A stretch of 64,000 nucleotides of DNA, taken from NCBI RefSeq assembly GCF_014648255.1, contig NZ_BMQT01000012.1:99251-163250 (forward strand). Direction: 5' to 3'. Shown here in pieces: positions 16,899-25,409 of this stretch. This DNA comes from Nocardioides albus (lineage in GTDB: Bacteria > Actinomycetota > Actinomycetes > Propionibacteriales > Nocardioidaceae). Numbering within the stretch: the first letter of the stretch is position 1; every line of letters starts with the position of its first letter. The position numbers and the translations under genes are program-made. Below the pieces are notes generated by a model. The model was not told the DNA's origin and did not search any database. It saw nothing but the letters and a program-made list of their open reading frames with translations.

Positions 16899-17605
16899 CA
16901 GTAGGCCCCCCTGCCGCCGAAGACGGCACCGAACGTCCGCGCGAGGATCTTGAGGTCGCCCAGCAGGCTCCAGCAGCGTACGTAGTGGAGGTCGAGGCTG
17001 ATGCTCGTCTCCCAGTCGAGGTCGCTGCGACCGCTGACCTGCCACAGACCGGTGATGCCTGGCCGAACCGCGAGCCTCCCGCGCTCGCGTTCGGTGTAGG
17101 CATCGACCTCGGCCGGCAGGGCCGGTCGGGGGCCGACCAGGCTCATGTGCCCCGCGAGCACGTTGAAAAGCTGCGGCAGCTCGTCGAGCGAGTAGCGACG
17201 CAGGACCCGGCCGACAGCCGTCACCCGCGGGTCGCGGCGCATCTTGAACAGCAGTCCCGCGCCGTCGTTCTCCTCGACCATACGAACGACCTCGGAGTGG
17301 GCACCCACCCGCATGCTCCGGAACTTCACCATCGGAAACCGTCGGCCGAGCCGGCCGACCCGCTCCTGGACGTAGAAGACCGGCCCCCTGTCCGTCAGGA
17401 AGACCATCAATCCGATGGCGACCAGGATCGGCAGCGCCAGCAGCAGCAGGGTCATGGCCGCCAGGCGATCTGCGACCGCCTTGACGGCACTGCGCTGCCC
17501 GACCGGCGGGTGAGCGGGGACGATCGCCACCGCCTGCGGAAACTCGTTCTCGCGGAGGATCAGCTCGGGGCTGACGGTCCGCGGCGACAAGGTGGGTGTC
17601 GTCAT
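16898..17605 (-). CDS. Initiating sugar-phosphate transferase (bacterial sugar transferase family)
   Basis: A 235-aa protein of the WcaJ/WbaP C-terminal type (PF02397). It has one membrane-inserting helix (about 48-70, AAMTLLLLALPILVAIGLMVF) and the conserved blocks VGRLGRRFPMVKFRSMR, RDPRVTAVGRVLRRYSLDELPQLFNV, GHMSLVGPRPALP and RPGITGLWQVSGRS. It transfers a sugar-1-phosphate to undecaprenyl phosphate and so starts the repeat unit. It lacks the extra N-terminal helices of long WbaP forms. ATGA overlaps link it to the genes on both sides. Confidence 0.92.
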   Translation of the reverse strand: MTTPTLSPRTVSPELILRENEFPQAVAIVPAHPPVGQRSAVKAVADRLAAMTLLLLALPILVAIGLMVFLTDRGPVFYVQERVGRLGRRFPMVKFRSMRVGAHSEVVRMVEENDGAGLLFKMRRDPRVTAVGRVLRRYSLDELPQLFNVLAGHMSLVGPRPALPAEVDAYTERERGRLAVRPGITGLWQVSGRSDLDWETSISLDLHYVRCWSLLGDLKILARTFGAVFGGRGAY

Positions 17606-18024
17606 CGCGCGGCCTCCCGCTCCTGCAGCTGGGCACGCAGCATCGTGCTCGACGTACGCCGGGTGTAGGGCAGGTACTCGACGCGGACGCCCACCTCGGC
17701 GAACCTCTGCTCGAGCATCGTCCCCTTGGCGGTGCCCTTCCAGTCGTCACCCTTGAGAAACACGTCGAAGGGCCGCTGTGACCAGGTGATGAGCTTGTCC
17801 GGGCGCTGTTCCACGAACACCTCGTCGACGATGCCGATCGATGCCACGATGGCGGCCCGATCCTGCGTCTCGACGATCGGGGTCTTGCCCTTGGCTATCT
17901 CGATCAGATGGTCCGGTACCACGCCCACGACGAGGTAGTCACACAGTTCACGCGCATTCTGGAGCAGGGCGAGGTGTCCGATGTGGAACATGTCCCAGGC
18001 TCCGGGTGCGTATCCGACGATCAT
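17602..18024 (-). CDS. Adenylyl/cytidylyltransferase, TagD-like
   Basis: A 140-aa nucleotidyltransferase of the glycerol-3-phosphate cytidylyltransferase type. The HxGH motif (H14-I-G-H17) lies in GYAPGAWDMFHIGHLALL, and the C-terminal signature (R/T)TxxISTT is represented by RRTSSTMLR. It probably activates a phospho-alcohol with CTP. ATG 18024 has AAGGAA upstream and gives the usual family N-terminus. An in-frame ATG at 18069 overlaps the preceding stop (ATGA) and would add 15 residues, so the start is not fully settled. The product may feed the CDP-alcohol transferase two genes downstream. Confidence 0.82.
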   Translation of the reverse strand: MIVGYAPGAWDMFHIGHLALLQNARELCDYLVVGVVPDHLIEIAKGKTPIVETQDRAAIVASIGIVDEVFVEQRPDKLITWSQRPFDVFLKGDDWKGTAKGTMLEQRFAEVGVRVEYLPYTRRTSSTMLRAQLQEREAAR

Positions 18025-18065
18025 CGTTTCCTTTCGATGGAGAGTGGTGCGGAAATTCGAGGTGT

Positions 18066-18689
18066 TCATGTCCGGCCTGACCCCCGGCTGTTGCCGAAGT
18101 ACGCGGCGAACCGGCGCAAGGTGGTGCCGGGTGGGCGCTCAGCGGCGACCACGGCGGCGATCTCACGCTCGAGGCGAAGCGCTGTCTCGTCAGTCGCACG
18201 AGCGCGTGGAGGCATCGTTCCGATGGCCGGTTCGTCAGCCATGCGCGTCATGAGCGCGTGGATGTCGTCCGTCTCCATCGCGAGCCAGGCGCCACCGTTG
18301 TCGTTCATGAACCGGCCGAACGTGACCTGGTGATCGTCCACGTGCTCACCGAGGTGGTGGCGTCGCGGGACCACGATCGGCCTGCGGCCGAGAGCGTTGG
18401 CGTCGAGGATCGTGCCGGGGCCGACCTGCGTGACCAGCACGTCGGCCGTGGCGAACCTGGCGAAGAGCTCCTGACGGTCGACGGTGGAGACCGCGGTGCC
18501 CCTCGTCGGTGCTGCGCTGTGGCCGTGCTGGACCCAGAGGTCGATAGAACGTGGCTGACGACGGTCGTTCCAGGTGTCGATCCAGTCCTCGACCGCACGG
18601 ACCAGGCGGTCGAACGGGTGCGAGTCGGTTCCGACCGACACCACGACCCGCAACGGCTCCTGAGTTGTCGGTCTCTCCCAGGCGCTCAC
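18066..18689 (-). CDS. Alg13-like glycosyltransferase catalytic subunit (PssE/EpsF type)
   Basis: A 207-aa protein with a MurG/Alg13-type C-terminal GT28 domain: VVVSVGTDSHPFDRLVRAVEDW, WVQHGHS, ATADVLVTQVGPGTILDANALGRRPIVVPRRHHLGEHVDDHQ. This is the nucleotide-sugar-binding half of a split GT-B enzyme. The preceding gene encodes the acceptor-binding, membrane-docking half, and they share a GTGA overlap at 18686-18689. The pair should form one active glycosyltransferase, as PssD/PssE or Alg14/Alg13 do, acting on the undecaprenyl-linked intermediate. Confidence 0.87.
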   Translation of the reverse strand: MSAWERPTTQEPLRVVVSVGTDSHPFDRLVRAVEDWIDTWNDRRQPRSIDLWVQHGHSAAPTRGTAVSTVDRQELFARFATADVLVTQVGPGTILDANALGRRPIVVPRRHHLGEHVDDHQVTFGRFMNDNGGAWLAMETDDIHALMTRMADEPAIGTMPPRARATDETALRLEREIAAVVAAERPPGTTLRRFAAYFGNSRGSGRT

Positions 18690-19135
18690 AGCGCCGGCCC
18701 GATCGTGACCGCACCGGGATAGATGCGCTCCTGCGCCTCCCACTGCGTACAGAACACGTCGGCCAGCGGGTAGCAGAGCTTCCCGGTCAAAGTCGGCGAG
18801 TCGACGCGGTCGAAGACCTCGAGGTACACGGTCCGGATGCCGAGCAGCCGGGCTGCCAGGAAGAACGGTGCTGCCACGCCGGCCCCGGTGGACACCACGA
18901 CGTCGGGCCGCTCCGAGCGGAGCAGACGGAACGCGAGGGCGACGTTGCGGAACGCGTTCGGGAGGTTGCGGTTGGTCGGGCTGTACGCCCAGGTCACCTG
19001 CTCTCCCTTGAGCGCACCACGAGCGTGGGGTTCGTCGAACGTGACCCAGTGCCGGTCGTGTCGGGACCACCAGGCGTCCAGGGAGACGAGCTGGGCCAGG
19101 TGGCCGCCGGTCGTCGCAACGAGCATCACGCGCAT
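18686..19135 (-). CDS. Alg14-like glycosyltransferase membrane subunit (PssD type)
   Basis: A 149-aa protein starting MRVMLVATTGGHLAQLVSL, the glycine-rich N-terminal motif of Alg14/PssD. STGAGVAAPFFLAARLLGIRTVYLE follows near residue 90. It anchors the Alg13-like partner encoded next and provides the acceptor side of the active site. The start overlaps the co-polymerase stop by one base (TGATG). Upstream in-frame codons belong to the other gene's shadow and were not used. Confidence 0.87.
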   Translation of the reverse strand: MRVMLVATTGGHLAQLVSLDAWWSRHDRHWVTFDEPHARGALKGEQVTWAYSPTNRNLPNAFRNVALAFRLLRSERPDVVVSTGAGVAAPFFLAARLLGIRTVYLEVFDRVDSPTLTGKLCYPLADVFCTQWEAQERIYPGAVTIGPAL

Positions 19136-20334
19136 CAGCTGATCTCCGCTTCCACGGGACGCGCCTCGATGCGGTGGTCGTTCAGCACGCCGAGGGTCGT
19201 GACTCCCGTGCCTTCTGCAGCCTGCGCGCAACGGGCGACCTGTGTCAGCGACGTTGACTTCATGCAGACCACGACGACCGCGCTGACGGACCACCAGGAT
19301 CCGTGAGGGTCGGTCGCGGCCGACGGGTCCGGCAGGGGCACCAGCTGGACGTGCGGTCCGTGGCTGGAGCCCACTGCGGCCACACCGGCAGCCTTCAGCC
19401 CGTCGACGATGCGAAGGGTCGCCACGCTCGCCGTTCCACCCGGGACGACGACGCCCACACGTACAGGGCCGTCTCCCGAGACCGTGCGGGCCAGGGAACC
19501 GACCGCGCGACCGATCTCGGCCGCGCGCACGTCGCCGCGCAGAGCACGGGCCCCCAGCGCCTGCGTCAGTCGCTCCACCGTCCGAACCTTCGGGTCACGC
19601 CGCTCGCGGAGAAGCGCGACGAACGCCCCGAGGAGCAGCCCGGCCAGAACACCCGCCACGAGGTAGGCGGCGACACCGACCGAGGACGGCTCGGTGCCCG
19701 CCTTCGCGGGGCGAACGACCTTGCCGACCTCGCTGCCGTAGACCGTCGCGTCGACCTTGCGCTCGCCGACGTCGGCCGACGCCCTCGCGTCCGTCTCATC
19801 GAGAGCCGCCAGGTACGCCTTGCGTGCCTCGGTCGCCCGCTGGGTCCGCAGCGTCAGGTATCGCTCAGCGGCCACGTTCGCGGCCTCTGCAGCCAGTTCC
19901 GGCGAGCTCGCCGACACCGACAGCTCCATGAGAGCCGTCCCTTGCGGGTTGCCCACGTCGAGGCCGGCCGCGATCGCGTCGTCGATCTCCTGGCTGGCCC
20001 CTGACGCCGGGAGCACGCTGGCGCCGCCCTCGGCGCTCAGCAGCGCGACGTCGGTCGCGGTCTCGGCTGCCATCGATCCGGCAGACGTCTCGCGCACGAA
20101 CGAGGTCGGCGTGGTCACCTGCACCGTCGACGTAGCCGTGTAGGTGGTCGGAACGAGGACGAAGGCGGCGAGCGCGGCGGCGGCGCAGACAACCGTCGTT
20201 GCGACGATCGTCGGCCAACGGCGGGCGAGCACGCGACCCACCTCGTTCAGGGTGAGCTCGTGAGAGGACGCCTCGGGCATCACGGCATCGCTCGTCGCCT
20301 GCTGCCCGGCGGCGGGGAGGGTTCTTGTTGTCAT
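19135..20334 (-). CDS. Wzz/YveK-like polysaccharide co-polymerase
   Basis: A 399-aa protein with two membrane helices bracketing a periplasmic-type domain: helix 1 near 40-60 (IVATTVVCAAAALAAFVLVP), helix 2 near 215-237 (AAYLVAGVLAGLLLGAFVALL). VPTTYTATSTVQV after helix 1 is typical of Wzz chain-length determinants. The C-terminal cytoplasmic part looks like a decayed or divergent nucleotide-binding domain, with no Walker A lysine motif, so tyrosine-kinase activity is unlikely. It heads the tightly packed operon, and its promoter region holds a CRP-like site. It likely sets polymer chain length. Confidence 0.85.
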   Translation of the reverse strand: MTTRTLPAAGQQATSDAVMPEASSHELTLNEVGRVLARRWPTIVATTVVCAAAALAAFVLVPTTYTATSTVQVTTPTSFVRETSAGSMAAETATDVALLSAEGGASVLPASGASQEIDDAIAAGLDVGNPQGTALMELSVSASSPELAAEAANVAAERYLTLRTQRATEARKAYLAALDETDARASADVGERKVDATVYGSEVGKVVRPAKAGTEPSSVGVAAYLVAGVLAGLLLGAFVALLRERRDPKVRTVERLTQALGARALRGDVRAAEIGRAVGSLARTVSGDGPVRVGVVVPGGTASVATLRIVDGLKAAGVAAVGSSHGPHVQLVPLPDPSAATDPHGSWWSVSAVVVVCMKSTSLTQVARCAQAAEGTGVTTLGVLNDHRIEARPVEAEIS

Positions 20335-20539
20335 TTTCCTTCAGAGATCGTTCGGTGTCGGACGCGCAGGCCACCCGGACGACGCCGGTCGACGGCGTCT
20401 TGGCTCATGCCTTTGATTCGTCAGGACACGACACCCCCGGAGGTATGACGCACAGATGACGGCGCGACAGCGTGAGGTGACTCACATCGCCAGGTCGGAC
20501 CTCATCGCGTCCGTCAGAAAGGCCTGGACTCCGCTCCGG
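20335..20539 (-). promoter_or_regulatory. Promoter region of polysaccharide operon
   Basis: A 205-bp gap. It contains a CRP/GlxR-like palindrome (CGTGA-N6-TCACA, 20471-20486), CCGTCAT (20462-20456 on the minus strand) and GTCGTGTCCTG (20432-20422). The last two recur in the same order in front of the ligase gene, so common regulation is inferred. Confidence 0.45.
20471..20486. promoter_or_regulatory. CRP/GlxR-like binding site
   Basis: CGTGAGGTGACTCACA matches the TGTGA-N6-TCACA consensus at 9 of 10 informative positions. It lies 137 bp upstream of the co-polymerase start. Confidence 0.5.
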
Positions 20540-22120
20540 TCAGGGCCGACGCACGACCTCGGGCGCCGACCGCGGGTCCGGGGCGTCCACCACGTCGGCG
20601 TCCGTCGGCCGGCTGTGCTGGCCGGAACCTCTTCGGTCCAGCAGACCGCGACGGCGTGCCAGCAGAATGACGAACACCACGTAAGGGACACCGAGCACCA
20701 CGACGGCGACCGCCAGGGCGAGCAAGTTCTGCCCGAGCACGGCCACCAGGACCGCACCTCCGCCACCGAACAGGGCGACGGCGGGGAGACCGATCTTCAC
20801 GGCTCTGCGCCACGACGACCCGATCGGAGCGATACGCCGCACCTGGATCGAGGCCAGCACGGCGTCGACGATGATGGCGACGGACCACGCGACGGCGGCG
20901 CCCAGGAAACCCATCCTCGGAACCAGGATCAGACACCCACCGCACAGCAGAACGAGCTGCACCAGACGGTTCGACATCTGCCAGTGGCTCCGTCCTCCCA
21001 TGAGGAGGAAGGTCTGGAGCATCCCAGCCGCCTGCAGGATCATCATCGCGCCGCACATCACTCGCAGCGCGGTCGCGCCCGCCGGGAACTCGGGCCCGAA
21101 GAGCGCCAGGACCGTCGGCGCGAAGACGGCGAGGGTCGCGTACGCCGGCCAGCCGAGCCCGATGAGAATCATCGTGACCATGTCGAAGAGCCGCCTGGCA
21201 CGGTCCGACTCGCCTCGCGCGAGCGCCGCGGAGACCTGGGGTCCCCAGGTGACCCGCGCCGCGGTGTCGAGGACGGTGCCGGCGACGGCGAGCCGGGAGA
21301 CGATCGCGTAGATCCCGCCGGCGGCCGGCCCGGCGATCTGGATGACCAGCAGCACGTCAACCCAGTCCAGGCTCCGCTCGACGGCGATCGAGACTCCCCG
21401 TGGGAGGGAGAATCGCCAGAACTCGGGGGCGACAGACCGAACCGACGCGGCGCCGGCGAGCGCGCCGCTCTCGACGGATCTGGTCCTGCGGCTCACCGCC
21501 CTGACGAGCAGCGCCAACGCGATCAGGCCGAGCACCGGCAGCGGTGACAGCCAGGCGAGGAACGCATCGCTCGTCGAGGCCGTGACGACCAGCGCCCCGA
21601 CCACCGCGGCCAGCCGTAGACCGGGAACGGCGAGGGACTGCAGCGACGTCGCCGCCACCGGCTTCCCCAGACCGCGTACGCCACCGGAGCAGACGGCCAG
21701 CAGGACGGCGAACGGCAGCGCCAGGCCGACCGCGCGGACGAGCCGGGCCCCGTCCTCGCCGGGGACGGTCACCAGCGGCTGCACGGCCTCCGGCCACACC
21801 CACAGCGCGCCGCCGGCCAGCAGCGCGACGGCGACGGGCGGCACCACACCGACGTACGCGAGTGCCCGCAGCTCGAGCTCGTTGTCGAGAGCCAGCGACC
21901 TGGACGTCATCCGGACCATCGTGGTCTCGGCACCGAGAACGCTGATGCTCGACACGATGGTGAACAGGGCGGTGACCTGGAAGAACTCTCCGGCCCCTGC
22001 CGCGCCGAGCAGGTTGCCCACTGCGGCGGAGAGACCGAAGGTCGCCACCACGCCGACCATCGTCGAGGCCATCACGACGACGGCGCGGCTCCTACCGGGT
22101 GACGCTCCGGCGGCGCTCAT
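20540..22120 (-). CDS. Polysaccharide flippase (Wzx/MOP family)
   Basis: A 526-aa, highly hydrophobic protein with about 12-14 predicted helices, starting MSAAGASPGRSRAVVVMASTMVGVVATFGLS. The repeated MOP-type pattern, with charged residues only in short loops (TTMVRMTSR, ARVTWGPQVSAALARGE), fits Wzx/RfbX flippases that turn undecaprenyl-linked units outward. ATG 22120 overlaps the ligase stop (ATGA). The C-terminal tail is hydrophilic and Arg/Asp-rich. A flippase and ligase next to a Wzz-like gene indicates a Wzx/Wzy-type assembly system. Confidence 0.85.
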   Translation of the reverse strand: MSAAGASPGRSRAVVVMASTMVGVVATFGLSAAVGNLLGAAGAGEFFQVTALFTIVSSISVLGAETTMVRMTSRSLALDNELELRALAYVGVVPPVAVALLAGGALWVWPEAVQPLVTVPGEDGARLVRAVGLALPFAVLLAVCSGGVRGLGKPVAATSLQSLAVPGLRLAAVVGALVVTASTSDAFLAWLSPLPVLGLIALALLVRAVSRRTRSVESGALAGAASVRSVAPEFWRFSLPRGVSIAVERSLDWVDVLLVIQIAGPAAGGIYAIVSRLAVAGTVLDTAARVTWGPQVSAALARGESDRARRLFDMVTMILIGLGWPAYATLAVFAPTVLALFGPEFPAGATALRVMCGAMMILQAAGMLQTFLLMGGRSHWQMSNRLVQLVLLCGGCLILVPRMGFLGAAVAWSVAIIVDAVLASIQVRRIAPIGSSWRRAVKIGLPAVALFGGGGAVLVAVLGQNLLALAVAVVVLGVPYVVFVILLARRRGLLDRRGSGQHSRPTDADVVDAPDPRSAPEVVRRP

Positions 22121-23466
22121 GCCTTCCAAGCCCGCGGTGCCGCTCCGCCGCGCGGATCCGGCAGCAGCTCACGCACCCTCGGATGGGTGAGCACCGCACC
22201 TACGCAGACGAGCACCACCATCTGCATCACACCGAGCCGGTAGAACGGGAGCATGACGACGGACGCGATCAGGACGCCGTGCAGCCAGAGCCCCGCGGTC
22301 CCGGGGGCTCTCCGCGCACGCCACACGAGGGCTGCAAGGAAGGCGCAGAACAGAGCGAGGCCGACGAACCCGTAGCTGTACATCACCGACCAGATCTGGC
22401 CTTGCGTACCCAGGGCGATGCCGATCGTCGAGTCGGTCCGTGGGTTCGCCCACCCGACCAGGGGTGACTGGAGCGTCGCCCGGACGGTCTCGACATAGAC
22501 CGCGACGCGGGTGTCCGCGCTCGCCCCGCCACTGACCACCTGCCGCTCGAAGAACGAGCCCACGGCACCGCTCGCGATCAACGCGACCACGGCGAGAGCC
22601 CCGAGCGTGAGAAGACGTGCTCCGGAGCGGAGCCTGCCCCGGGCGATGAGCCGAATCGTGACGTACGCCCCGCAGACTGCCAGTGCGAGAGCCATCGACC
22701 GATTGCCCGACGCCAGGATCGGATGGATCGAGAGGACGAGCACCGCGAGAAGGAGGATCTTGGTTCGCCGGCTCGACCAGGTGAGGCGGGCCAGGACCAC
22801 AGGAGTGAGCAGAGCGACCGCACTCCCCCAGCTGTTGGCGTAGGGGAACGGCGCCGCCGGGCGGTTGAACGGTTCGCTCGCCCCCCAGATCTGCTGGACC
22901 TCCGCCATCGACGGCAACAGCAGATCCCGCACCAGCTCGTTTCCCGAGATCGCGCCGGGCAGCACGCTGGTGAGCAGGACTCCGAACGGCGCCTGCAGAC
23001 GTACGTCAGGAATCCAGGTCGCCAGCTCGCCGAGAAGCACGACCGCGACCCAGAACGCCACCATGGCGTCGACGACGTAGCGCAGCGATCGGCCAGGCAG
23101 GGCGCGCGCATAGGCCAGCACGACGCCGGCGACGACGAGCTCGGAGTACTTCTGGACATAGCCGACGGCCTGGCCGGGGCTGTCGATCAGTACGAGGCTG
23201 GTCAGCGCCCAGAGCGCGAACGCGACGTACAGTCCGAGCACGACGTCGACCCGGAAGGTCCCGCGCTGAATCAGGAAAGCGACCTGGACCAGGGCCATCA
23301 CGACCGGGAACACCACTGCCAGGCCGAGCGCCCAAGCCACCGGATATCCGGCGACCAGCACGATGACCGGCCAGACCGGCACGCTCGGCTGCCCGCCACG
23401 ACGGGGCGCGGGCGTGGTGAGCGTGCCCGCCCGGAGGGGCGGCGCGGTTTCAGGCGTCGAGGTCAC
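22117..23466 (-). CDS. O-antigen ligase/polymerase-like membrane protein (WaaL/Wzy type)
   Basis: A 449-aa protein with about 11-12 helices and a large external loop containing NELVRDLLLPSMAEVQQ and PFPYANSWGS. GNRSM in the second half is typical of Wzy_C/O-antigen-ligase proteins. GTG 23466 is chosen because GAAGGA precedes it; a longer in-frame reading to 23526 lacks a ribosome-binding site. It either polymerises repeat units or attaches the finished polymer to an acceptor. The upstream gap (23467-23612) holds motifs shared with the promoter of the Wzz-led operon. Confidence 0.82.
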   Translation of the reverse strand: MTSTPETAPPLRAGTLTTPAPRRGGQPSVPVWPVIVLVAGYPVAWALGLAVVFPVVMALVQVAFLIQRGTFRVDVVLGLYVAFALWALTSLVLIDSPGQAVGYVQKYSELVVAGVVLAYARALPGRSLRYVVDAMVAFWVAVVLLGELATWIPDVRLQAPFGVLLTSVLPGAISGNELVRDLLLPSMAEVQQIWGASEPFNRPAAPFPYANSWGSAVALLTPVVLARLTWSSRRTKILLLAVLVLSIHPILASGNRSMALALAVCGAYVTIRLIARGRLRSGARLLTLGALAVVALIASGAVGSFFERQVVSGGASADTRVAVYVETVRATLQSPLVGWANPRTDSTIGIALGTQGQIWSVMYSYGFVGLALFCAFLAALVWRARRAPGTAGLWLHGVLIASVVMLPFYRLGVMQMVVLVCVGAVLTHPRVRELLPDPRGGAAPRAWKA

Positions 23467-23612
23467 GTGGTCGGGTCCTTCATCGGCACTAGGGGCGGGC
23501 ATTCGCCCGAACACCTTCCAGGACACGACTCCGGCACGCCGATGACGGCACCACTGCCCCCAATCGTGCGGTGTGCATCACACACTCGCCACGGGTCCTG
23601 GTCGCTCCTGCT

Positions 23613-25205
23613 CTATTGATCCCCGTGGTTCGGGTCGCCTGCTTGCTGCTTCTGCTTCGGCCCGCCCTGGTGACCGTCCTTGTGATCGTTCTGGTGACCG
23701 TACTTGTGACCGCGACCGCGCCCCTTGTCAGACAGGCTGAGCGTGATCGCCGCGCCACCAGGCACGACGATCGTGATGCCCGACCCCGGTCTGGTGCCGG
23801 GCCCGGGGTGCTCGGGCTCCGTGGGCTTCGTCGGCTTCGTCGGCTCCGGACCAGTGGTCTCTGGCTGTGGCGATGACGAGAGCGGCTTGCCGGTCGGGGT
23901 CGGCTCGACGGGAGCCGAGGCCGTCGGCTCCGGGGTCGTGAGTGCCGGACGCGAGGCCGGCGTCTCGACGGGTGCGCCCGGCTCCGCCGGAGACGCGGAT
24001 TCTTCGTTCCGCGGATCTTGGGTCGGGGCTGTACCCGGCTGTGACTGGTTGCCATCGGAGATCGGCGCGGAAGGAACGACGGGGAGATCCGTCGGAGCCG
24101 GATCCGCGGCAGACCCGCTGTGGTCGGGCTCGGTGGTGGCACCGTGCGACTCCGGCCTGGGCCAAGCCTCGGCGTCTGCCACCGGCACGCTCTGTTCGGC
24201 GCCGGGGGCCGGGGTTCGACTACCCGTCGCACCGATACCGATGGTGACCGCTGCCGCGGCGACGAGCATCACCGTAGCCACGGAGGCGATCGTTCCACCC
24301 ACGAAGCCGCCCGCTGCCGTTCCACCCACTGCGGCGCCCGCGGCCGAACCGCCCGACGCTGCACCACCGGAGGCCCCACCGCTCGCGGTCCCGCTGCCGA
24401 CGAAGAAGCCGGCCAGCAACCCGCCTTTCGCAACATCGAGAGAGACGATCCCGGATCCCAGAATGATCGGCAGCAGGACGCCCTTGAGGCTCGTGTCGAG
24501 GTCGGAGGTCTCCCTGACGAGGACCGTGCACTTCACACAGGTCGACAGGTGCTCCTCGAAGATGGCAGCGTCCTTGCGACGTAGACCACCGCGCTGGTAC
24601 GCCCCGATCCGGTCGACGTTCCAGGCGCACGCCGGGTCCACGTCCTCAGAGCTCACGTGCGCCTGCAGCCACCCGATCCGCAGCCCTTCACGAGCCCGGT
24701 AGGCCAGTGCGGCCGCGGCGTTGGCGCTCAATCCGAGCAACGGACCCGCTTCACGGGCGGACATCCCCTCGACTGCGGTGTACCACAGGATCGTGCGCCA
24801 CTCCGGGCGCAGGCTCTTGAACGCCTGACCGGTGACGGTCTGCTCCAGCAGCACGTCCTCGAACATCGCATCGACGTCCACCTCCGACGACAGATCCTCG
24901 ATGGTGTGTTCCTTGGCCCGATCCCGCGCCCAGTTCATCGACACCGCACGGATGGAGGCGTACAGGTACGGGCGAAACGCGTCGCGCGGCCCCTTCCCCC
25001 CACGGATCGCGGACAACACCCGCGTGAACGCCTCCTGCACAAGGTCCTCTGGGTCGTAGCGGTGAGAGATCTGCCGCGCAGCGCGCATGCCCGCATCGGA
25101 GTGCCGAGCCCACAAGCCACCGTACGCGGCTTCATCACCCTCACGAACGCGGTCGACGAGCACTAGATCAGAGACATCCTGATCGGATGGTTTGACTTCG
25201 AACAT
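23613..25205 (-). CDS. ECF sigma factor fused to zinc-finger/transmembrane/Pro-rich tail
   Basis: A 530-aa protein. Residues about 10-165 are an ECF sigma factor: region 2 with YDPEDLVQEAFTRVLSAIRGG, region 4 with LRPEWRTILWYTAVEGMSAREAGPLLGLSANAAAALAYRAREGLR. Then comes an anti-sigma-like HLSTCVKC zinc motif (about 216-223), a Gly/Ala-rich segment, one membrane helix (VATVMLVAAAAVTIGIGATG), and a long Pro/Ser/Thr-rich extracytoplasmic tail ending in a His/Lys/Gly-rich stretch. ATG 25205 starts the conserved part. Sigma and anti-sigma-like parts in one chain recall the C-terminally extended ECF52/53 groups, where the tail senses the envelope. It may control the adjacent polysaccharide locus. 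Confidence 0.85.
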   Translation of the reverse strand: MFEVKPSDQDVSDLVLVDRVREGDEAAYGGLWARHSDAGMRAARQISHRYDPEDLVQEAFTRVLSAIRGGKGPRDAFRPYLYASIRAVSMNWARDRAKEHTIEDLSSEVDVDAMFEDVLLEQTVTGQAFKSLRPEWRTILWYTAVEGMSAREAGPLLGLSANAAAALAYRAREGLRIGWLQAHVSSEDVDPACAWNVDRIGAYQRGGLRRKDAAIFEEHLSTCVKCTVLVRETSDLDTSLKGVLLPIILGSGIVSLDVAKGGLLAGFFVGSGTASGGASGGAASGGSAAGAAVGGTAAGGFVGGTIASVATVMLVAAAAVTIGIGATGSRTPAPGAEQSVPVADAEAWPRPESHGATTEPDHSGSAADPAPTDLPVVPSAPISDGNQSQPGTAPTQDPRNEESASPAEPGAPVETPASRPALTTPEPTASAPVEPTPTGKPLSSSPQPETTGPEPTKPTKPTEPEHPGPGTRPGSGITIVVPGGAAITLSLSDKGRGRGHKYGHQNDHKDGHQGGPKQKQQAGDPNHGDQ

Positions 25206-25409
25206 CACATCTCTCTGCTTTCGGCCCCGGAGAGGTCCAGGGGCAAGGACCATGAGGTCCGCACAGTGCGTGGCACTGCCCGATCTGCGGAACCGGTATC
25301 ACAACCAGCCACTCACCGTGGCACAGCGTTCAGCGGCAACCAATCGCAAACGGGGTGAATCGAGGGTGAACCAGGGGTGAGATCGGTGTGAGGCGCACTA
25401 GCCAGGGCC

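Noticed and set aside
16899..17750. N-terminal extension of the CDP-alcohol transferase frame
   Set aside because: The upstream part is the out-of-frame shadow of the sugar transferase. The ATGA overlap and ordinary family length favour ATG 16898.
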